NCBI GenBank assembly: GCA_030248135.1
Contig: JASANC010004988.1
Span: 1-64,000 of the forward strand
Direction of reading: 5' to 3'
DNA: 64,000 bases
DNA from: Theristus sp. LFF4_11
Taxonomy: Eukaryota; Nematoda; Chromadorea; Monhysterida; Xyalidae
Within the stretch, counting starts at the first letter, position 1, and each line of letters begins with the position of its first letter. The notes beneath the pieces are model-generated. The model ran no database searches and had not been told where the DNA came from. It worked only from the letters and a program-made list of their open reading frames with translations. A program made the translations under genes and the position numbers. Below are positions 57,801-64,000 of the stretch, one piece after another.

Positions 57801-60800
57801 TATGTTTTTAGTTTTGCCTTGTGATTGGAACAACACCTGCACCAATGGTGGTGTTTGCCATAATAACGACAATAACTCCACTATCAGCTGCAACTGTACC
57901 GCTTGGTATAATGGAACAAATTGTGAAAATAGACGTGAGTAGCGCAAGAAATGCAATAAAAAATATACATTAAGAATGCAATAACTAACCACCGACTTTG
58001 TAAATTTTAACAAAAAACTTCAGTGAAATCTTTAAAAAACTCGGTATTGCGTGCAACATATGTGCATTTTTGGATGCTATCCCATAATATATTCAAACAG
58101 TTTTATCAAAATTTTAACTTGACTACATAAGTTTGTGAGATTGTGCTAAAACTGAACTTCTAGGTCCCGCATGCGATGTTTTGGGTAATCCATGTTTGAA
58201 CAATGGCACATGTGTAAACGTTGCCGAAAACATGACAAGCTGTAATTGCAGCGGACTAGAGTTCGAAGGTCATTTGTGTCAATACTCAAGTAAGTAGCGG
58301 CTTGTTATTTATTACTTTTTGGGTTTGTTAATAATCAATGAGTCCCAATTGGGGCTCGTATCTGATATAACAAAAAACTAATAATCACGGCGAGGTTTAT
58401 TGACTCTCTCAACTCAGTGTCTTGACTTTTACTAAACAATTACATTACCATTGTTTTTGTTAAGATTGTTAATACAGCGATTGTTAAGAGTTATTAAAGC
58501 CATTATTGCGTTCCAGTGGGCAACTGCACAACACCTCCAATTCTACCGGCAAACACCAACGCGAGCACACTATCGTATGAGGAAGGGGAAAGTGATTATG
58601 TAAAGAAAAACACGTCAGCAACGTATTCGTGTAATGACGGCTATGTGATTATGTCTAACATCAGCAGCACCATTCAAAACTCCACTTGTCTTGGAGGCAT
58701 TTGGAGCAACGGAACCGACTGCACAAAAGGTTAACATATTGTTTTCACGACAATTAAATGTGCTCGTTGGCATTCATTCTGCTCAACTATTTCACATTTC
58801 AGTCTGTTACGTACCACCTCCACTAACAAACAATACTAACGATTCATCGCTAACATACAGCATGAATGATGGAGGCGCTGTTTTACCAGGTGGTTACGCA
58901 GTGTACTCTTGCATGCCTGGCTATGTACTTTACTCAGATGGAAACAGCACCAGCCAAAATGTATCCTGTCAAACAAACGGTAGCTGGACAATGGGAATAG
59001 ACTGTGTTAAAGGTTCAAAATTTTAATTGTTCAAGTTGAACATCTGAATTTGCTGACAGAAGAGTTTTTGTCATCTGACTTTGTATTTTGTAATTTAGTC
59101 TGTGGAATGCCGGCAACATATGGAAACAATACGAACACCACAAGCATAAGTATAACAATGGATTCAAACACCAATTCACCTACGGTAGTGAACTACCAGT
59201 GTGAAGACGGTTATGTGGTTTACGGCAATACAAACAGCACCTCACAGTCACTTGAGTGTTTATCAGATGGAACTTGGACAACAGCATATGATTGTGTGAA
59301 AGGTTAGTTTTTGAAAAGATTGTTTCAGAAAAAATACATAAAACAGCTTCCTCATCAGCGTGGATTCTTTTAGTATGCTCAACGGTTTTGTCTATACCGT
59401 TTCACGTAAATGCTACATCCGTAACGTTTACCGGCCAGTCTGGTTCATACGTCTACGCGGGTTCATTCGGGACAGCGACGCTGATGTGCGATTCCGGGTA
59501 TTTTTTGTCTCATAATGGCGCCAGTGTTACTCAAACGTTATATTGTCAGCATGACAGCACCTGGACGCAGGCTACAAATTGCACCAAAGGTGGCTTTTAC
59601 ATTCTTTGTGCAGCTATTCTAACCCAATTGATTATGTTTTAATTATTTTTCAAATATTTACAGTATGCAGTATTCCACTAAATCCAATGCCAAATAACAC
59701 TGACCCGAGCACGTTGTTGTACAACGGCAATGTGAGTGGCAACGTTGTATTACCGGGCGGATCTTCCAGTTATTCATGCATGCCGCATTATATTCTTGAA
59801 ACTAACGTCAATGAAACATCGCAAAATGCAACTTGTCTAGAAAATGGCACCTGGACTGATGGAGTGCACTGCAGACTTGGTAAAACAACTTTGGGGTAGC
59901 TTTTAGAAATTTCTTTTACATTTGCTAAAAGAATTCTCAGTTGTAGTTTGGATCTAAATGCTTTTTTGCAGAGATGCCATGTGATATAAATGACACATGT
60001 CTTAACAATGGTATCTGTCACAATAATCCAGACAACACAACCAGCTGCAATTGCTCTATCTGGTTCAATGGCACAAACTGCGAATATCGAAGTTTGTTTG
60101 TGCTAACTATAAGCAATTCTGTAAAGCGATTCTTCAGATCCGTTTGACACTTCAGAGCCGGTTTGCGACGCCTTAGATCCCTGCCAGAATGGCGGTATAT
60201 GCATTAATGAACAGGACAATGTTACGAGCAGTTGCAACTGCAGCGCAACAAATTTCACTGGGCCGTTGTGTCAGTATGAAGGTACACAGTTGAAACAGCA
60301 GTTGACGAAAAGTACTTTCAAAGTTTACGAAATAAGCAATCTTGATTTTGTTTCAGCTGTCAACTGCACCATACCAATCACTACATTTCCAAATAACACA
60401 AACAGCACCACCATAGCTTATGCAGACGACATGAGCGGTTATGCATCAATTGGATCGTTTGCAAACTTTTCGTGCAATAATGGTTTTGTGTTACCATCCG
60501 ATGGAATTGCCGTTGTTCAACACATTGAATGCCTCGGTGGTATCTGGGATAATGGAACAGACTGCACGAAAGGTATGTCAGTTACTGATAGCAACCCCAG
60601 GCGCGCTAAAAATAATTTTGACTGCAGCGAACAGAAATGTTAAAATTTAAAAAATCTACATACCATCTTGTATGAATTCATTCGCACATTATAGCTACTG
60701 CTTTCTAACAGTTTGTACTGCATCACCGTCACTGCCAACACACGCGGATAATGCTACATTAATCTTGGATAATAATGTGGCTGGTGGCGTGCTAGCAGGC

Positions 60801-62703
60801 GGAACAGCTAATTATTCTTGTAGCGCTGGTTATGCGCTAGCATCAGATGGCATCACCACAACTCAAAATCAGTTATGTTTAACAGATGGGCAATGGACTA
60901 CCAGCGTTGATTGTGTCAAAGGTCAGCTGGATATTTTAATTTGGCCTTGATTCTGAGCTCTGAAAAGTTTTAAACAAGCTAATAAAATAAACATAATCAA
61001 ACGGCTTCTTATTCAGTTTGCCCACTGCCATTAACACTACCAAACAACACAAACGCGAGCACTTTGGCACTTACGATGAATGTAACCGGTGGTGTGATAG
61101 AAGGAGGGTTCGCCAGCTACTATTGTAACTACGGCTTTGTATTGTCATCCGATGGTGTAAGCATCAACCAAAATCAAACATGCCAAACGGATGGAAATTG
61201 GAGTAACAACACGGATTGTCAGAAGAGTAGGTTTCAAGTTTATAAAAATGTATGTCACAATTCGTTTTTTAAGCCATCGAAAATAAGTTTTTTTTCAGTT
61301 TGTGAAATGCCTGTTTGGTATGGTGAAAATACAAATAGCAGCAATAGTACGGTAGTTTATCACGTAAATACCAAGTCGCCTGTTCAAGTCACGTATCCTT
61401 GCAATAGTGGCTATGTTGTGCATGGTAATACAGGCAACACAACTCAAACAATTCATTGCATGACGGATGGTAATTGGTCAATGGTTTATGATTGCGTGAA
61501 AGGTTAGAAGCGTTTAATAAAGTAGATTTAAAACTTAAAAGAATGATTTCAATCGAATGAAAGTTAAGAAAAATGAGAAAAAAATAATGTTTAAGCGTTT
61601 CTGTTCTTTGCAAACGTCCTCGCTTCTTGATTCAGTGTGTTCTCTTCCGCCCACATTACCGTTGAATACGAACACTTCACTAACTGTGTTCACTAACGTG
61701 TCTGGCTCAACGGTGTATGCAAACGGGGGTTCTGCAACGTTCACATGTAACAATGGGTACTTTATTGTTACCGACGGACAAACTTCTATTCAAACTATTT
61801 ATTGCCAAACAAACGGTAGCTGGGAAGAAGGCGTAAATTGTTCAAAAGGTGTGTGCTCTATTTTAACTTTTATAAAAAACAGCTAAACTGTTTTAAGTAA
61901 TAATTTTACTGAAGAATTACAAGCTGCAGTTTGTACAACTCCACCACCTCTTCCAAACAACACGGACGCGGCGTCACTAACGTATGCGCTCAAAGTCACC
62001 GGTGGAGTTCTTGCCCTTGGACATGCAAACTATTCGTGTGATTCCGATTTTGTGTTGTCATCAGATGGTAACAGTACAACGCAAACTGTTGCTTGTCAAA
62101 TTGATGGCACCTGGCAAGAAGGTTTTTTCTGTGTAAAAGGTGTGCTTTTCACACATCATCATGCATCATAATACATCGGATACAGTATGCAATTGCAATC
62201 AACTTATCACCAGTCACTTTTCAGTGTGCTTGTCATTACCAACATTATTTGGAAATAACACAAACGACACAGCTAAAAGTGTCACAACAGACCCAAGTAC
62301 TGGAACCTTAACCAGCGTAACATTTCCTTGTTTGAATGGTTACGGTGTAACCGGTGATATTGGACGCAGTTCGCAAACTTTGTATTGTCAATGGGATGGA
62401 GTATGGTCACTAAGCAGAGATTGTGAAAAAGGTAAACCGGTGATGAAAGCAACAATTACTATTTAGTAAATGCAGAAAGTACATGTGTTTCAGTTTGCGA
62501 CTCATTACCTGACATACCGTACAATGTGAATTTAGCAACTGTGGTTTATGTTGGGCAATCTGGCTCTGCTACTGAAATAGGTGGAACGGCAAACTTGACA
62601 TGTGACAGTGGCTATGTTCTGCCGACTGATGGACTTAGTACTATACAAACTCTTGTATGTCAATCAAATGGAAGCTGGTCAAACGGTGCAGACTGCACGA
62701 CAG
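42830..62703 (+). CDS. Giant secreted CCP (sushi)/EGF repeat protein, 3'-partial
   Basis: At least 35 exons: a signal-peptide exon (42830-42914, MNKKSRGVG then a hydrophobic core ending in a VNA-like cleavage site), 28 one-exon CCP modules of 68-72 residues, and six one-exon EGF modules of about 40 residues. Every intron seen is phase 1, so each exon is a symmetric 1-1 cassette that can be duplicated or skipped without breaking frame. Each CCP module has the four cysteines and the conserved GxW before Cys4. Each EGF module has six cysteines with CxNGGxC. N-glycosylation sequons (NNT, NVT, NGT, NGS) are dense. About 2,170 codons are visible, with no stop or membrane anchor, so the gene continues beyond 62703, probably past the window. 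CCP/EGF chains are typically adhesion, matrix or complement-like proteins; the actual role is unknown. No symbol is offered because no one-to-one homologue is recognised. Confidence 0.9.
43597..44566 (+). mobile_element. Tc1-like element, internally deleted (970 bp)
   Basis: The ends CAGTGGCGGTCAAAAGTTT and AAACTTTTGACCGCCATTG are long inverted repeats (over 200 bp, to the GGTGAGCACCATG area and beyond) with TA borders at 43595-43596 and 44567-44568. It lies in intron 3 of the CCP/EGF gene. Only the transposase start is left. Confidence 0.9.
44082..44226 (+). pseudogene. Tc1 transposase N-terminal HTH fragment, frameshifted
   Basis: Begins MPKKSDLNPTQRSAIVALHR, a paired-like helix-turn-helix start of Tc1-type transposases. 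The recognition helix (RRVGISESAVRCTIKLF) continues in another frame after about codon 30, so there is a frameshift. A stop follows, and the DDE catalytic domain is absent. Confidence 0.75.
45864..46498. mobile_element. Mariner-like MITE (635 bp), TA target site
   Basis: The left end AAGGGTGATCCAAAAAAACA and the right end ATGGATCACCCTG form inverted repeats that include TCAAGAAAG. TA lies on both sides. No coding content. It lies in intron 5 of the CCP/EGF gene, starting 15 bp after the donor. A lone related end lies at about 62889. Confidence 0.8.
46935..47160. repeat. Possible short inverted-repeat element
   Basis: TCAGGAATCAGCTGATTG near the left and CAACTGATTCCCTTGA near the right are inverted. 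A related word (ACCAATCAGCTGATTCCTCA) occurs near 32437. It lies inside intron 7 of the CCP/EGF gene. Weak evidence only. Confidence 0.35.
48235..48490 (-). repeat. Dispersed repeat, family 3, copy c (reverse)
   Basis: Contains TTGCACGCACAGATAGGG and, further on, GTGCGGTTTTTCCACACATC, the reverse complement of family-3 words (CTATCTGTGCGTGCAA, AAAGCCGCAC). It lies in the intron before exon 10 of the CCP/EGF gene. Confidence 0.5.
51120..51480 (+). repeat. 56-bp tandem repeat, six units (left arm)
   Basis: The word TCACGATGTAGCGCGTAAA occurs at 51151, 51207, 51263, 51319, 51375 and 51431, exactly 56 bp apart. Between come CTGCGCTTGCAAGTTG and TTTGTTGTTCGCTTTGCACAA. The right arm (54405-54515) has only about two units, so the arms have changed copy number independently. 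Confidence 0.95.
51621..51771 (-). repeat. 3' LTR of the gag-only element
   Basis: 151 bp, identical to 52909-53059. On the minus strand it begins AGTTGGGAATAACG and ends CCTTTCT. It contains GGATGATTAGGATGATTA-type short direct repeats. Confidence 0.93.
51836..52855 (-). CDS. Gag-like capsid protein of the LTR element
   Basis: A single intact frame of about 339 residues starting at the ATG at 52855; an in-frame TAA lies just upstream in the tRNA-complementary leader. A Gln-rich start (MQQQQQMQKQ) is followed by a central region of LTR-retrotransposon Gag type: WQKFDPAKNHKFRTWLSSL, LSDDALFAFDQQP, YLESIYGPRNEAITSVYELD, EGESVRAFGLRLENLL, LINKFVQGVLDPFL and FRQIVDKIQ. These correspond to the retrotransposon gag/capsid fold. 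The C-terminal part is basic and Gln/Tyr-rich, but has no CCHC zinc knuckle, which is unusual for a packaging protein. The stop is TAA at 51838-51836. It is the only protein of the element, so the copy depends on other elements for reverse transcriptase and integrase. Confidence 0.85.
   Translation of the reverse strand: MQQQQQMQKQNEFMSMLFSKMLNQKSQTSVGDGHDDNSKQVCSDSVSESNKAYMMLLSEKWQKFDPAKNHKFRTWLSSLQTRLELWDPPPKIAVEHIRMCLSDDALFAFDQQPQGVRENLEESIKYLESIYGPRNEAITSVYELDTATRQEGESVRAFGLRLENLLLATGHNYRGSDGNYIPFVETTLINKFVQGVLDPFLSSKAEDQKFKGLSFRQIVDKIQVVEDCEKYKQKQYSRQEYKDNGSKPNYQNTQYIGRCYRIRHDMQQQNHQQQNYPPKFARFRNWHPQFRMSEAEKQWMARIYGRSKTATYPRTVTNDVGNDQRSEHDYGPRDETSID
52861..52909 (-). other. Extended tRNA-Lys(CUU) primer-binding site
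   Basis: On the minus strand, TGGCGCCCAACGTGGGGC follows the 5' LTR. This is the complement of the 3' 18 nt of eukaryotic tRNA-Lys, including the CCA tail. The complementarity does not stop there: on the plus strand, the T arm (GTGGGTTCGAGCCCCAC), variable region and 3' side of the anticodon arm up to CTCTTAATC (anticodon CTT) are all present, about 47 nt in all. The Gag ATG follows only a few bases later. Confidence 0.9.
52909..53059 (-). repeat. 5' LTR of the gag-only element
   Basis: Identical to 51621-51771. Base 52909 is shared between the LTR end and the first base of the primer-binding site. The promoter should lie here, but no clear TATA motif could be chosen. Confidence 0.92.
53387..53835. 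mobile_element. MITE with CCGTATTAC ends and CCCCCATGGGGG core words, copy 2
   Basis: The ends TACCGTATTACCTCT and AGAGGTAATACGGTA have TA borders. The middle section matches the element at 29405-29870 word for word in several places (GTCGCAGAAACTTCTAC, GGGTATGTGTTTCAAACAGG). It lies in the interior of the large foldback element, next to the G-rich repeat. Confidence 0.87.
55140..55455 (+). repeat. Dispersed repeat, family 3, copy d
   Basis: GTATGAAGGAGGCAGAGCAA, then AAGCCACGCAGA, GGAACGTAGTTCGAAT and near the end CTTATCTGTGTGTGAAAATG. This is the most diverged copy of the family. Confidence 0.6.
58517..60281 (+). other. CCP/EGF gene block 2: CCP 1-2-3-4-5, EGF-A, EGF-B
   Basis: Exons 21-27: 58517-58729, 58803-59012, 59099-59302, 59374-59589 and 59664-59879 (CCP), then 59972-60091 (EGF-A) and 60156-60281 (EGF-B). 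This is the minimal form of the repeat, one of each CCP subtype plus the EGF pair. For exon 27 the acceptor at 60155 rather than 60137 keeps the first cysteine in frame. Confidence 0.88.
60357..62703 (+). other. CCP/EGF gene block 3: CCP 1-2-2'-3-4-5-3-4, continuing
   Basis: Exons 28-35: 60357-60572, 60712-60921, 61017-61226, 61299-61502, 61636-61848, 61930-62139, 62225-62431 and 62494-62703. Exon 30 is an extra module between subtypes 2 and 5 (LTLPNNTN, GGVIEGGFASYYC). By the pattern, the next exons should be a subtype-5 CCP and then the EGF pair. The last visible donor is at 62704. Confidence 0.87.
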
Positions 62704-64000
62704 GTTGGCAATTGGAAAAATCGTTTTGCTACCGGATTGCCTAAACTGCGCTAAACAAAATTTTTAACGTTGGTGAACGAACGTCGAACAGTTTTAAAAA
62801 ACAGCTACCGCAAATTTATGCGATTTGGTTTGCCCGAAATTACAGATTTACAGTCATTATAAATATACAACTATTTCTACGCAAAAGTAAAGGGTGATCC
62901 AAAAACACTACACGATAAAATTAATATTAGGTAATTCTTAGAGATTATTTAAATAATTACTGTGTTGAATGGGGTTTGTAAACACATAACCAAACTAATC
63001 CATAGTATTCTGAGTTTTTTGATAAACAACTAAATGCTACAATATCGTTTTGGTGAACCCGTCGTTCCGACAACTTTCTATCATAATTATCATCAGCCGC
63101 CAAGATGTATTCACAACATTATCCTATTCGAGCTTTCAATCTTCAAGTTGTCATCATACGTGCAACTTCTTTTGTCTACCGAACGAGTATCATGAAGTTG
63201 AATGGCAGGGATTTTCTGAACGGTGCAACGAAAAGAAACGTCTTAGCATCCAAAATGTTGTTTTGGTCTCGAGAAGAGGTCCAACAAAACCGACAAAACC
63301 GACGTTGGACTAGGCAACACCAGTCCTAAACAAGGGTGTGCCTCCGTTTAAGAGTGCACTAAGTGCCCAATTTGCGTCATCTGCACCGTTTCTGAAAAAG
63401 GGTGAGCGCTAAATGCGCCAGGTGCACAACTCCTAATGTCGAGTGTTGATCAAACGATGTTCCGTGCAAAACGATGGCTTGGTCGAAAAGTGCGTTGTTC
63501 TGCCATTCGTTCACCAACAAATGTCGACTGAACAGTAACATAACAAGGCACTGCTTGGCTGCGGTGTGCAATCGTCATCAGCGCTTCGGTCACCAACACA
63601 GCTGAATCGGAACTGACGCAAAAAATCCCAAAGATGATCTTTTACCACCGCGATATATGATACGCCGTTTTCAACAACTTCTTTGTTTTGTTTGTTGACT
63701 TACTTGACTTAGTTCGTCGATCCGCGTAGCGCGGCTCCCGCTGTTCGGGCCTCGACGCCGTTCACCACCGCTCCGGTTCTGTACGTGATCGCCTCGATGT
63801 TTGCCGACCATGTCATCCGCGCTCGCCTGAATAGTGCGGTACCAGCTGCTGTAGTCGCTTTGCTTCTCAGCCGCCTACGAACGCGGAAACAGAATGCGCC
63901 CCCTCGCATTGGTGTAGAGCGGTTTGGTCTCGGTTTTTGTGATCTCCCGCTACGTCACTTTCGGATGCCCTCGTGCCCTCGCCAGTCACGCTCCGTGCAC
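62704..64000. other. Region after the last CCP exon, unresolved
   Basis: Probably the next intron of the CCP/EGF gene or its downstream flank. A lone mariner-like end (AAAGGGTGATCCAAAAACAC) lies near 62889. 63640-64000 is richer in G+C than the surroundings and has open stretches on both strands, for example a minus-strand frame over 63709-63909, but no domain or splice pattern was recognised. It may be a decayed element or an exon of an unknown gene cut by the window edge. Confidence 0.35.

Larger units (their letters stand above)
47231..58289 (+). other. CCP/EGF gene block 1: CCP 1-2-3-4-5-3-4-5-3-4-5, EGF-A, EGF-B
   Basis: Exons 8-20: 47231-47446, 47638-47847, 48545-48748, 48832-49038, 49122-49331, 49507-49710, 55782-55988, 56083-56292, 56361-56567, 56793-57005 and 57265-57474 (CCP), then 57812-57934 (EGF-A) and 58164-58289 (EGF-B). 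Subtypes are told by fixed words: 1 has LGGVWDNGTDC, 2 has GGVLQGGYRAYSC, 3 has MPTWFGYNTNS and NTNSPVQVEYPC, 4 has NVHVNGTATLTC and 5 has PPPMPNNT and GGVLALGHA. The 4-5 pairs of exons 11-12 and 14-15 are nearly identical, so the 3-4-5 triplet was copied recently. Confidence 0.88.

Noticed and set aside
60138..60155. Alternative acceptor for EGF exon 27
   Set aside because: Starting at 60138 puts the first cysteine codon out of frame relative to the phase-1 junction; the acceptor at 60155 restores the EGF pattern.
63105..63329. Frame with an LQVVIIRATSF stretch, considered as the start of a C2 domain
   Set aside because: The resemblance stops after a few residues and no C2 core or splice context follows.

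Overview
The window is animal nuclear DNA. Coding exons are split by introns with GT/AG borders and a short TTTTCAG-like acceptor, the genes are metazoan families, and most of the remaining space is Tc1/mariner-type inverted-repeat elements, foldback elements and one LTR element. The small acceptor motif and gene set suggest an ecdysozoan, possibly a nematode or a tardigrade, but the sequence alone does not settle this.

Layout. 25-1900: a (GT)n tract and a G-rich foldback repeat. 2317-9014 (+): V-ATPase V0 subunit d in 8 exons, with two tRNA-Gln genes and a 1.75-kb foldback element in its longest intron. 10359-12549 (+): a WDR91 homologue containing only the N-terminal half. 13520-16290 (+): an SLC35C2-type nucleotide-sugar transporter in 8 exons. 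16291-33868: about 17.6 kb with no supportable protein gene. It holds a tRNA-like sequence, two mariner-like elements with transposase remnants, a 149-bp satellite, MITEs and homopolymer tracts. 33869-37123 (+): a rhodopsin-class, probably peptide-type GPCR with a long Asn/Ser tail. 37124-42829: repeats. 42830-62703 (+, open at the 3' end): a giant secreted protein of at least 35 exons, made of a signal peptide, 28 CCP/sushi modules and 6 EGF modules. 62704-64000: nothing firmly identified.

The first two genes both belong to the endolysosomal system (proton pump; WDR91 family in endosome maturation) and the third is a Golgi/ER sugar-nucleotide carrier family. They lie on one strand with gaps of 1.3 and 1.0 kb, too wide to argue for a compact operon.

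Two things stand out. First, the CCP/EGF gene is built as a higher-order repeat: five CCP subtypes in the order 1-2-3-4-5, with extra 3-4-5 blocks, closed by an invariant EGF-A/EGF-B pair. Every module is one exon between phase-1 introns. Second, intron 13 of that gene (about 6.1 kb) holds a nest of mobile DNA. At its core is a very young LTR element with two identical 151-bp LTRs that encodes only a Gag-like protein. Its primer-binding site is the complement of the whole 3' half of tRNA-Lys(CUU), far longer than the usual 18 nt.
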